Positions 16,564 through 25,362 of a stretch of 64,000 bases of DNA are shown here, piece by piece. The notes beneath the pieces are model-generated. The model was not told the origin of the DNA. It ran no database searches and was given only the letters and a program-made list of their open reading frames with translations. The DNA comes from Polyangia bacterium (lineage in GTDB: Bacteria; Myxococcota_A; Polyangia; Nannocystales; Nannocystaceae). Numbering within the stretch: position 1 is the stretch's first letter; the number at the start of each line of letters is the position of its first letter. Both the position numbers and the translations under genes were made by a program. The DNA is taken from the NCBI GenBank assembly GCA_030430565.1, contig JAUIKS010000015.1, positions 62,001 through 126,000 of the forward strand, read 5' to 3'.

Positions 16564-17765
16564 GGCGCGCCGCCCCCTCGCTCCTCATCCTCGCTCGGCA
16601 GGCGCGGGAGCGTCACGAGGAAGCGAGCGCCCCCCTCCGCGCGGTTCTCCGCCGCGATCGTCCCGCCGTGGGCCTCGACGACCTTGCGACACAGCACGAG
16701 GCCGAGCCCCGTCCCGCGCACGCGCGTCGTGAACATCGGCTCAAACAGGCGCTTTCGCGTCTCCTCGGGCAGCCCCGGGCCGTTGTCCTCGACGACGATC
16801 GAGACCTCGCGCTCGTCCCCGCGCAGCCGCGCCCAGACGCGCCCCTCGGCGCCGACGGCCTGGACCGCGTTGAGCACGAGGTTGACGACGAGCTGCCGCA
16901 CCTGCCCCGGGTCAACATGGGCGGGCGGGACGCGCTCATCGATGTCGAGGTCGACCGAGACGCCCCGCGCCCGCGGGACCGACTTGCCGGCCTCGCGCAC
17001 GAGGTCGGGCATAAAGGTCGGGACGCGCTCGGGCGCGCGGTTGCGCGCGAGCTCGAGGAGGTCGGAGATGATCACGGTGCACAGCGTGATCTGGTCGCCG
17101 ATCCGGTTGAGGTGCCGGGCGCTGCGCGGGTCGTCTTTGATGCGCCGCGAGAGCATGTGCGCCGAGGTCTGGATCACCGCGAGCGGGTTGCGGAGGTCGT
17201 GCCCGATCGACGCGGCGACCTGGCCGATGGTCGCGAGCCGCTCCGCGCTCTTGACCTGATCCTCGTAGCGGTCGCGGCTGGTGTTGATAATGATCCCGAG
17301 CTCGATGTCGCAGAGCTTCTCGATCGCGCTGTGCAGGCGCGTCCGCGCCTTTGACGGCTCGGCCCAGCCGGCCCTGTGCAGCGCGAAGTGAACCGCGCCG
17401 TGCAGCGCGAGGCGGACGCGACTCATCGCCGTGAACAGCGCGCGCAGGTCGACATCGCTCTGGACGAAGCGTCGATATCGCAGGCTGCGCGCTTCGAAGT
17501 AGTCGAGGTCGAACGCGCCGGTGAGAAACCGCGCTAGCCAGGCCGCGAGGTTGTCGCGGGTGTCGCCCTCGTCGAGCGCGCCGAAGGTCGCCTGGAGCCG
17601 CGGCGTGAAGCCGAGCTGCTGCTCGAGTTCGTCCAAGGTCTCGCCGGTGCGCGTCTCGACCAGCGCGGCGATCTCGCGCACGACCGCGCGATCCGCATCC
17701 GTGTACTCTACGCTCTCAATCAGCTCGCTGAAGATCCGCCCGCGCGACTCGGCCTTTGCGTTCAT
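16560..17765 (-). CDS. Sensor histidine kinase with globin-like N-terminal domain
   Basis: A 401-residue soluble kinase read from ATG 17765, chosen because an AGGAG ribosome site sits 8 nt upstream; the alternative is 17801. Residues about 20-165 resemble protoglobin/globin-coupled sensors (AAWLARFLTGAFDLDYFEARSLRYRRF...LRALFTAMSRVRLAL), but the position where I expect the heme-ligating His reads RRFVQ with no His. The kinase core follows: SIGHDLRNPLAV (H-box near residue 190), NLVLNAVQAV, DNGPGLP, GTGLGLVLCRKV. It heads a tight operon with a double receiver and a second kinase. Heme-free globin sensors are known (RsbR N-terminal domain), so signal perception without heme is plausible. Confidence 0.85.
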   Translation of the reverse strand: MNAKAESRGRIFSELIESVEYTDADRAVVREIAALVETRTGETLDELEQQLGFTPRLQATFGALDEGDTRDNLAAWLARFLTGAFDLDYFEARSLRYRRFVQSDVDLRALFTAMSRVRLALHGAVHFALHRAGWAEPSKARTRLHSAIEKLCDIELGIIINTSRDRYEDQVKSAERLATIGQVAASIGHDLRNPLAVIQTSAHMLSRRIKDDPRSARHLNRIGDQITLCTVIISDLLELARNRAPERVPTFMPDLVREAGKSVPRARGVSVDLDIDERVPPAHVDPGQVRQLVVNLVLNAVQAVGAEGRVWARLRGDEREVSIVVEDNGPGLPEETRKRLFEPMFTTRVRGTGLGLVLCRKVVEAHGGTIAAENRAEGGARFLVTLPRLPSEDEERGGGAP

Positions 17766-18122
17766 GGGATCGCTCCTGAGTGCTTCGCCTTTGCCAACCA
17801 AGCGAGACTAGCCCCGCTGAATCGCTCACCACGCCGCGACGCTATTTCGAGTACCATACCCATCACCGGTCTCGGTCGCCGTCTGCGAACGACGAACATT
17901 TCGAAACAGCGCGGGCGCGGTGTCGTCATCACGCAAAACTTCGCCCGAGCCGGCGATCGATGGCACACTCCGGTTCGCGGGGTCACCGCGGCTAGCGAAA
18001 TCGAGCGTCCCCGAGCGCTTCACAGGGTTATGCTCGCCTAGCTCCCGGGCCAGTCCGGTCGCCGAGCGACCCTCGCGCGGGCCCTAGAGAACCTTTTTCA
18101 GAGAGACGAACGCAGAAACGCC
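17766..18122. other. 357-bp divergent intergenic region
   Basis: This lies between the kinase operon (-) and the PASTA gene (+) and should carry both promoters. Several short open frames have no domain features. I see no clear operator or hairpin. Confidence 0.45.
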
Positions 18123-18941
18123 ATGAACGACACGCTCAAGATGTTTCTCATCGCCCTGATCACGTCCGTGCTGGTCCAGTTCCTGCTCGGGCCGAAGATC
18201 ACGAACATGAAGGCCCAACCACAACCGGTGCCGGCCGCTCCGCAGGCGATCCCCCCGCTCACCGCGACGCCCACGCCCCAGCCGACCGCGACGCCCACCC
18301 CCCAGCCGGCCGCCACGCCGCAGCCCGCCGCGAACGCGCCGATCGTGACGCCCGACTACCGCGGCATCACGGCCAAGCGGGCCCGCGCGCTCGCGGCCAG
18401 CCAGGGGATCGTGATCATCGAGGACGAGGAGAAGGCCGCCGAGGGCAAGACGCCGGGCGAGATCCTCGAGCAGGTGCCCGCCCCGGGCACGCCGATGGCG
18501 ACCCGCGAGCTGCGCGTCGTCGTCGCCCAGGCCGGCAAGGTCCTCGATGTCCCCGACGTGATCGGCAAGGACTTCGAGGCCGCGAAGAAGGCGCTCGAGG
18601 AGGCCGGCTTCACCGTCCCCGACCCGGTCAAGAAGGACTCGCCGAAGACCCCCGGCACGGTCCTGGCGCAGAAGCCCACGAGCAGCGAGAAGGCGCCGGA
18701 GCGCGCCGAGATCGAGCTCGAGATCGCCAGCCTGCCGCTCATCGAGGTCCCCAAGGTCACGGGGCGCTACGCGTCGCGGGCCAAGGCCGAGCTCAAGAAG
18801 GTCGGCCTCGAGATGGGCAAGAAGAAGTACCGCGAGCACGCGGAGTACGGACACAACTTCGTGCTCAGCCAGTCGCCCTCGGCCGGCGACAAGGTGCCCT
18901 TCGGCAGCAAGGTCGATCTCGTGGTCGTCGCGCCCAACTGA
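18123..18941 (+). CDS. Membrane-anchored protein with three PASTA domains and no kinase
   Basis: A 272-residue protein. Residues 5-25 form an N-terminal membrane anchor (LKMFLIALITSVLVQFLLG); a Pro/Thr/Gln/Ala-rich spacer (about 30-78) follows, then three PASTA-like repeats (about 79-140, 141-206, 207-272), seen as VTPDYRGITAKRARALAASQG, VPDVIGKDFEAAKKALEEAGF and VPKVTGRYASRAKAELKKVGL. PASTA domains bind peptidoglycan fragments and usually hang from PknB-type kinases or penicillin-binding proteins; here they stand alone. The orientation implies they lie outside the cytoplasmic membrane. It may sense or bind the wall. Confidence 0.85.
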   Translation: MNDTLKMFLIALITSVLVQFLLGPKITNMKAQPQPVPAAPQAIPPLTATPTPQPTATPTPQPAATPQPAANAPIVTPDYRGITAKRARALAASQGIVIIEDEEKAAEGKTPGEILEQVPAPGTPMATRELRVVVAQAGKVLDVPDVIGKDFEAAKKALEEAGFTVPDPVKKDSPKTPGTVLAQKPTSSEKAPERAEIELEIASLPLIEVPKVTGRYASRAKAELKKVGLEMGKKKYREHAEYGHNFVLSQSPSAGDKVPFGSKVDLVVVAPN

Positions 18942-18957
18942 TCCCCGAGACAATCTG

Positions 18958-18988
18958 TCGCGGCCGGCTCCACCGCGGACGGCCGCGA
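18958..18988. terminator. 9-bp GC hairpin after the PASTA gene
   Basis: Arms 18958-18966 and 18980-18988 are perfect reverse complements around a 13-nt loop, 17 bp after the PASTA stop and just before the HMA gene. There is no T-run, so its role as terminator is tentative. Confidence 0.4.
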
Positions 18989-19004
18989 CTGCTACGCTGA
19001 GGAC

Positions 19005-19319
19005 GTGACTCGCTCGCGTCCTCTCGCAATTTGGGCCCTGCTGCAGACCGCCGCGCTCACCGCCCCGCTCGCGCTCGCGGGCGCCTGCGAGCAGCCGGTG
19101 GACGAGAAGACCGTCCGCGTCGACATCGAGGGCATGGTCTGCACGTCATGCGAGCAGGGTATCGGCCACGCGCTCGAGAGACTCGAGGGCGTGGCCGCCA
19201 GCGAGGTCGACCACAAGCAGGGCCGCGCCGAGGTCCGCTACGACGCCAACAAGGTCACGCCCGAGCAGATCGTCACGACGATCAACGAGCTGGGCTACAC
19301 GGCGAGCCTGGCGAACTGA
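19005..19319 (+). CDS. Exported heavy-metal-associated (HMA, MerP-like) protein
   Basis: A 104-residue protein with GTG start at 19005 and a GAGGAC just upstream. A signal peptide (AIWALLQTAALTAPLALAGAC) could end as a lipoprotein at Cys28 or be cut after ALA. The rest is one HMA domain: VRVDIEGMVCTSCEQGIGHALERLEGV, with Cys46 and Cys49 forming the metal-binding CxxC. HMA domains bind Cu(I), Hg(II) or Zn and pass the metal to transporters. Being exported, it resembles MerP, but no mer genes are nearby. The neighbour is a convergent permease of a different class. Confidence 0.85.
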   Translation: MTRSRPLAIWALLQTAALTAPLALAGACEQPVDEKTVRVDIEGMVCTSCEQGIGHALERLEGVAASEVDHKQGRAEVRYDANKVTPEQIVTTINELGYTASLAN

Positions 19320-19334
19320 GTCACCGCGCGCGCC

Positions 19335-20948
19335 TCAGTGCGCGGGCTCGTCGCCCCGCAGCGGCCGCGTGATGAACGGCGCCGCGAGCAGCAGGCCGCC
19401 CATGATCGCGTAGCCGAGCGCCCAGCGGTAGGCGGGCGTCAACGACAGCACGGTGTCCGCGATCGTCCACGCGTAGCTGTGCATGAGGCCCGTGAGCGAG
19501 AGCGCGGCGGCGATGAAGCACCAGACCGCGGCCGCCGTGAACCGGCGCTCGATGATCGCGACGGTCGCGGCCGCGAGGATCATCGCCGTGAAGATGAAGC
19601 CCTGCTCGAGCGCGAACGCGCCGTGGATCCAGACGTCCGCCGCTTCGAAGGCCTCGACCAGCGCCGGGCTGAAGGCGTGCTGCGGGTCCGCGCCGAGGCC
19701 CGCCGCGCGCAGCCCGTTCTTCGCCATGATCGCGCCCCAGGCCCCGACGCCCGGGAGCAGCCCGACGACGACCGCGGCGGCGTGGTGACGCGGCGTGCTG
19801 TCAAACGCCTGCGCGGTGATGACGATCCCGATCCACAGGACGATCGCCATGCCCGCGTCGATCGGGATCGCCCAGGCGATGTACGCGAGCGTGCCGGTCA
19901 AGCAGATCGCGGCGATGAAGATCGCGTTGAGGACCGAGTAGCCGGCCCGCGCCCCCATGGCCTTCCAGCCAGGGTGGCCGATGTAGATCGTGGTCGGGAA
20001 GCACGAGCCGAACAGCGCCGCGGCGATCGTGCCGACGCCGTTGACCGCGAGCGCGCTGCGGGTGTCGTAGCGGTCGCCCGCGGCCTCGGCGGCCTCGATG
20101 TTCTGCAGCGAGCCGACGACGTTGAACACGCCCATCGGGATGATCACCGAGATGTACGCGAGCGCGTGCGGCCCCGTGAACGCGGCCAGGAGATCCCCGA
20201 GCACCGGGATCGGGAGGTAGAGCGACGCGCCGGTCACGGGCGCGGCGCCGACGGGCGCGATCCCGGTGATCCACGCGAGCAGGGTCCCCAGCGCGACCGC
20301 CACCAGCCCGCCCGGGATGTTGCCGCGAAATCGCACGCGCCCGAAGTAGGTCAGCAGCAGGACGCCGAGCGTCGCCATCCCCACGACCGGGCGCGCGAAG
20401 GTGCGAAACAAGAAGCCGAGCGAGATGAAGCCGAGCGCGACGCCGGCGAGGGTCGAGAGCAGGGCCGCGCGCGGCGTGGCCTTGCGGATGCGCTCGGCGA
20501 TCAGCGAGCCGGCGGTCTCGATCACGCCCGAGCCGACGCAGGCGACGAGGCCGGCCTGCCACGCGACGCGCACGGGGTCCTCCGCGCCCGCGGCGGCCGC
20601 GGCGAACTTCGCCGGCAGCATCACGAGGAACACGTGCGCGAACACGGAGACGGTGTTGATCCCGTAGGGCAGCGCGCAGTGGTCCGCGCGACCGGTCCGT
20701 TCGGACAGGCGGCGCGCCTGCCAGGCGTAGAACAGGTTGCCGACGACGAGCGAAATCGCCACGCCTGGGAGCACCCGCCCGAACAGCAGCTCGGGCGGGA
20801 AGCCGAGCAGACCGCCGCAGAGCGCCGCGATCAGCAGGAGCTGCACGAGGTTGTCGACCGCGAGGCCGAAGAAGCCGTCGATGTCACCGCGCACGAGCCA
20901 GGAGAAGCCGGCGTCGCGTGTCCCTGTGTTCGCGTTTGCTTGCGCCAT
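19335..20948 (-). CDS. NCS2/AzgA-like nucleobase permease family membrane protein
   Basis: A 537-residue polytopic membrane protein with about 12-13 hydrophobic segments. The start SWLVRGDIDGFFGLAVDNLVQLLLIAALCGG, then GNLFYAWQARRLSERTGR and CALPYGINTVSVFAHVF, resemble xanthine/uracil (NCS2, AzgA branch) permeases, as does the central GVFNVVGSLQNIEAAEAAGDRYDTRSALAVNGVGTIAAALFGSCFPTTIYIGHPGWKAMGARAGYS region (cut here for naming only; it spans about residues 275-340). Substrate is uncertain. It converges on the HMA gene (15 bp) and is divergent from rlmN. Confidence 0.7.
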   Translation of the reverse strand: MAQANANTGTRDAGFSWLVRGDIDGFFGLAVDNLVQLLLIAALCGGLLGFPPELLFGRVLPGVAISLVVGNLFYAWQARRLSERTGRADHCALPYGINTVSVFAHVFLVMLPAKFAAAAAGAEDPVRVAWQAGLVACVGSGVIETAGSLIAERIRKATPRAALLSTLAGVALGFISLGFLFRTFARPVVGMATLGVLLLTYFGRVRFRGNIPGGLVAVALGTLLAWITGIAPVGAAPVTGASLYLPIPVLGDLLAAFTGPHALAYISVIIPMGVFNVVGSLQNIEAAEAAGDRYDTRSALAVNGVGTIAAALFGSCFPTTIYIGHPGWKAMGARAGYSVLNAIFIAAICLTGTLAYIAWAIPIDAGMAIVLWIGIVITAQAFDSTPRHHAAAVVVGLLPGVGAWGAIMAKNGLRAAGLGADPQHAFSPALVEAFEAADVWIHGAFALEQGFIFTAMILAAATVAIIERRFTAAAVWCFIAAALSLTGLMHSYAWTIADTVLSLTPAYRWALGYAIMGGLLLAAPFITRPLRGDEPAH

Positions 20949-21106
20949 CGTTCGTCAGGTCTTCCAGGTCAACCCGCCGGGCGGCTCACGGCCTCGCCGA
21001 GCGACCGGCCGGACGGGTTTCCCACCGCGGGGCGCGCCGTGTCAATCCCGCGCGCTGTGGTATCACCCAGCGGTCATCGCTCGCGGTGGCGGGGGCAGAC
21101 GTGACG

Positions 21107-22318
<1,212 letters not shown>

Positions 22319-22333
22319 CGCGCTCGCGCGCGC

Positions 22334-22353
22334 GCGCTCGAGGCCTCGAGCGC
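22334..22353. terminator. 20-bp perfect palindrome after rlmN
   Basis: GCGCTCGAGGCCTCGAGCGC reads the same on both strands and lies 16 bp after the rlmN stop. As RNA it could fold with a minimal loop. There is no T-run; it could instead be a protein-binding palindrome. Confidence 0.35.
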
Positions 22354-22607
22354 CGCGCGGTGAGACATGACCAGACGGACAGCTTGAAGAAACCGGCTCG
22401 CGGCCCCGATCCCGTGCGCCGATGTGCGAGCCGCCGCCCTCGCGCCCGCGCCCGCGCGCGTTATTCAACCCGCGCGTCGGCCACAAGCGCGGTGAATTCG
22501 CGATATCATCGTCCCGCTCGCTCGCGCGTGTATCCACACAATTGCGCGCGCGGCTCGCGTCCTCGGCCGCGCCCCGCCTAGAAAGTCCGCCGGATCGAAT
22601 CACCTCA

Positions 22608-23936
22608 ATGTTCGACGCGTTCAAGAAGCTCGGGCTGGCACGCGCCTTCCTCGGCCACACCCCCGCCCCCTCGATGGTCGACGACGAGGGCGAGCTCGCG
22701 GTCGCGCAGCTCGTCGGCGGGCTCCGCCAAGACGGCGCCGTGCCGATCGAGCGCAGCCTGGACCTCGAGTTCGTGATGGAGCATCCGGGCGTCACCGAGC
22801 TGTACGAGACCCGCTACATGCCGGACCCCGCGTCGATCCGGGAGCTCGAGGCCTACGACATCGGCACGCTCGGCCACGAGTACGCCCGCTTCCTCCGCTG
22901 GAGCGGCTGGCGCCCCGTCAGCCTCCCCCCGGGCTTCAGCTTTGAGGACCGCGCGCTCTACGTCCGCACGCGCACGCAGATGACCCACGGTCTGCTGCAC
23001 CTCATCACCGAGTACGACATGACGGAGCTCGGCGAGCTCGCGCTGCAGTCCTTCCTGCTCGCGCAGACCGCCAGCAAGCAGTCCGCGCTGATCGTCTCCT
23101 CGGGCTTCGTGCGCGTGCTCGGCAGGACCCCCGACCGCGTCGGCGAGCTGATCGGGCTGATCGCCGAGGCCCACGAGCGCGGCCGCGCCGCGCGCCACTA
23201 CCTCAGCATGGCGTGGGAGGAGCTGTGGTCGGCGCCCATCGACCAGGTGCGAGAGCTCGTCGGCCTCAGCCAGCGCGCGAGCGAGCTGGCGCGGCTCAAC
23301 CTGCGGATTCCCCCGGACACGCCGCCGGCGCTCATCCTCGGACCACCCGAGCCATCGACCGGCGCGTCGCCGGCACCCCGAAGCAGCGCGGCTCCGAGAC
23401 CGAGCCCCCGCGAGGCTCCGCACCCCTCACGCGAGGCTCCGCGCCCCTCTCGCGAGGATCTGCGCCCCTCTCGCGAAGCTCCGCGCCCCTCTCGCGAGGC
23501 TCCGCGTCCCTCTCGCGAGGCTCCGCGCCCCTCTCGCGAGGCTCCGCGCCCGGCTCGCGAAGCGCGTCGTCCATCCCGCGAGGTCCCGCGCGAGGCTGCT
23601 CGTCCGTCCCGTGAGGCCCCGCGCTCGACTCGACCGCGACCGACCGCCACGAGCGCGCAGCCGACCTCGACTCGCCAAGCCCCCGCGCCCGCGCGACCCG
23701 AGCGTCGACGGCCGCCGCCGCCTCCTCGGCGACCTCCGCCGCGCGAGCCGTCCCCGCGCTACGAGCGACGGATGCCCACGCCTGTGCCCGCGCCCGCGCC
23801 CGCGCCCGAGCCCGAGCCGAAGCCGCGCCTGCAGTCGACGGAGGAGATCAAGAACCTCCCGCCAGGGCGTCACTTCATCGAGTCTGTGGAGCCCGACGAC
23901 GGCTACCCCGACGAGGACGACCCGGACTTCTTCTAG
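22608..23936 (+). CDS. COQ4-like domain protein with long repetitive disordered tail
   Basis: A 442-residue protein from ATG 22608. Residues about 60-225 match the COQ4 family pattern: ETRYMPDPAS, YDIGTLGHEYARFL, and MTHGLLHLITEYDMTELGELALQSFLLAQ, where COQ4 proteins have their His/Asp/Glu metal-binding motif (here HGLLH with Glu further on). COQ4 helps ubiquinone synthesis in mitochondria and some bacteria. The remaining half (about 245-425) is low-complexity Pro/Arg/Ser/Glu with SREAPRP repeats, then a Pro-rich stretch, ending in an acidic DDGYPDEDDPDFF. The tail is expected to be disordered. The host makes menaquinone (mqnC in this window), so a ubiquinone role is doubtful. Confidence 0.7.
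   Translation: MFDAFKKLGLARAFLGHTPAPSMVDDEGELAVAQLVGGLRQDGAVPIERSLDLEFVMEHPGVTELYETRYMPDPASIRELEAYDIGTLGHEYARFLRWSGWRPVSLPPGFSFEDRALYVRTRTQMTHGLLHLITEYDMTELGELALQSFLLAQTASKQSALIVSSGFVRVLGRTPDRVGELIGLIAEAHERGRAARHYLSMAWEELWSAPIDQVRELVGLSQRASELARLNLRIPPDTPPALILGPPEPSTGASPAPRSSAAPRPSPREAPHPSREAPRPSREDLRPSREAPRPSREAPRPSREAPRPSREAPRPAREARRPSREVPREAARPSREAPRSTRPRPTATSAQPTSTRQAPAPARPERRRPPPPPRRPPPREPSPRYERRMPTPVPAPAPAPEPEPKPRLQSTEEIKNLPPGRHFIESVEPDDGYPDEDDPDFF
23404..23625 (+). repeat. 21-bp in-frame repeats encoding SREAPRP
   Basis: About nine imperfect copies of a 21-bp unit encode Ser-Arg-Glu-Ala-Pro-Arg-Pro in the tail of the COQ4-like protein. The five central copies are nearly identical, which suggests recent expansion. 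Confidence 0.8.
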
Positions 23937-24009
23937 CTCGCGCAGCTCGAGCGCCGGGCAACGTGCGCCCTGCTACGCTGGCGACGCGCGCCCGCGCCAC
24001 CGCAGCACC

Positions 24010-24309
24010 ATGCCGAACAAGCTCACAGGACAGGCCCGCGCCGACGCCCTCACCAACGCCGCCGCCACCGGCTGGCGCGAGGTCGAGGGTCGCGACGCGA
24101 TCACCCGTACGCTCACCTTCGCCGACTTTAACGCGGCCTGGGGCTTCATGAGTCGCGTCGCGCTCGTGGCCGAGCAGCTCGATCACCACCCCGAGTGGCT
24201 CAACATCTACAACCGCGTCGTGATCACGCTGAGCACCCACGACGCCGGCGGCCTCAGCTCCCTCGACTTCACGCTGGCCGCCGCGATCGATCGCTTCGCC
24301 GGGTCCTGA
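24010..24309 (+). CDS. phhB: Pterin-4a-carbinolamine dehydratase
   Basis: A 99-residue protein of normal family length. The signature EQLDHHPEWLNIYNRV contains the catalytic His-His, and LTFADFNAAWGFMSRVALVAE and STHDAGGLSSLDFTLAAAID are typical. The enzyme dehydrates 4a-hydroxytetrahydrobiopterin, recycling the cofactor of phenylalanine hydroxylase; some members act as transcription co-factors. Start ATG 24010 was chosen because the domain begins there; the frame extends upstream into the previous gene's end. No phenylalanine hydroxylase is next to it in the window. Confidence 0.93.
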   Translation: MPNKLTGQARADALTNAAATGWREVEGRDAITRTLTFADFNAAWGFMSRVALVAEQLDHHPEWLNIYNRVVITLSTHDAGGLSSLDFTLAAAIDRFAGS

Positions 24310-24366
24310 GACGACGCGCGCGCCGAGTTCTTGTTTGCGGCCTGGGCGTGCGCGACACTCGACGCG

Positions 24367-24807
24367 ATGCGAAACCTGATCCTGGTCGCTCTCCTGCTCC
24401 CGCTCGCCGCCTGCGACAAGACGCCGCCGACCGAGCCGTCGCCCGCCCAGCCGCCCGCCGAGAACGCGTCCGGAGAGCCGCAGCAGCAGCCGCCCGCCGA
24501 GGACGACGGCTCCAACTTCGCGTCACCGCCCGCGAGCGAGGAGTCACCCAGCGAGCCCGCAGCGGACCCGGCCGACCCGGCCGACCCGGAGCTCGCGAAG
24601 CGGATCAAAGAGACCTTCGGCGAGGGCTGCAAATTCGAGCGCGCGTGCGGAGAGATGATCGGCGTCGACTGCGGCTCGGCGGCCGACGGGCCGTACTACT
24701 ACGCCAAGAAGGACTCGCTGGAGAAAGTCAGCACCTGCGGCGGCGCCTGCATGGGCGGCCGCTGCACCGACTGCCCGCCGAAGGGCTGGAGCTGCGAGAC
24801 CTACTGA
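24367..24807 (+). CDS. Small lipoprotein with Pro/Glu/Ser linker and Cys-rich end
   Basis: A 146-residue predicted lipoprotein from ATG 24367. The signal peptide MRNLILVALLLPLAAC ends in the lipobox LAAC. A linker of about 60 residues rich in Pro, Ala, Glu and Ser follows, including a PADPADPAD repeat, then a compact domain with eight cysteines (EGCKFERACGEMIGVDCGS, STCGGACMGGRCTDCPPKGWSCETY). The Cys spacing suggests a disulfide-stabilised small domain. No family recognised. It follows phhB by 57 bp. Confidence 0.72.
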   Translation: MRNLILVALLLPLAACDKTPPTEPSPAQPPAENASGEPQQQPPAEDDGSNFASPPASEESPSEPAADPADPADPELAKRIKETFGEGCKFERACGEMIGVDCGSAADGPYYYAKKDSLEKVSTCGGACMGGRCTDCPPKGWSCETY

Positions 24808-24818
24808 CTCCTGAGACT

Positions 24819-25310
24819 CTATTGAGATCCCGGCTCGACCAGCCGGAGGCGCGGGCGGCCGCGCTTCCGCGTCTTCGGCTTGCGCGGGCGTGAGCGGGGC
24901 GGCGCCATCGCGGCGTCGACGAGCGCGCGCAGGGCCGCGTCGCTGGGGCTCCAGCGGTGGTTGTTGTCGAGCTCGCGGCGCGCGAAGCGAGCGCTCGCGT
25001 CGATCAGGCCGTCGCGCTCCTGCTCACGATTGAGCAGGCTGATCGCGAGCGCGAGCGCACGATCGTGCGCCTCGCGATCGAGTCGGCCCTCGGCGTCGAA
25101 CTGGACCAGGTCGAAGCTCATGTGCTGGATCGACACGGGCTGGCGCTGCGCGAGCTCGACGAAGACGATCGCGAAGCGAACGCGCGCGCCGGCGAAGCGC
25201 TCGACGCGGACGCCCTGGCTGCGGTCCGACAGCCGCTCGTACTGCGACCTCGGGAAGCGCTCGACCGTGTCGTCATCGTGCACGACAAATACGCGTACTG
25301 AGCTGCCCAT
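24819..25310 (-). CDS. Hypothetical protein with AT-hook-like C-terminus
   Basis: A 163-residue protein. The N-terminal two-thirds contains beta-strand-like stretches (VRVFVVHDDDTVERFPRSQYERL, RVRFAIVFVELAQRQP) and helices with many charged residues. The C-terminal 30 residues are very basic: PPRSRPRKPKTRKRGRPRLR. The core RGRPR matches the AT-hook motif that binds the minor groove of A/T-rich DNA; AT-hooks are known in the myxobacterial regulator CarD. A DNA-associated role is an inference. It is convergent with the small lipoprotein gene (11 bp) and downstream of a large gene on the same strand. Confidence 0.6.
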   Translation of the reverse strand: MGSSVRVFVVHDDDTVERFPRSQYERLSDRSQGVRVERFAGARVRFAIVFVELAQRQPVSIQHMSFDLVQFDAEGRLDREAHDRALALAISLLNREQERDGLIDASARFARRELDNNHRWSPSDAALRALVDAAMAPPRSRPRKPKTRKRGRPRLRLVEPGSQ

Positions 25311-25362
25311 GCCTGTTCGTTCGTGCTCCTGTTGTTAACAGTCCCACCGCGCGGGCGCGAAA

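Noticed and set aside
17950..17980. Sigma-54 type promoter (TGGCAC near 17963)
   Set aside because: The GC element expected ten bases after the GG is absent.
19335..21104. Long + strand frame opposite the permease and into the rlmN upstream gap
   Set aside because: Opposite a membrane protein with clear segments; the + frame is Arg/Asp/Glu/His-rich and has no motif.
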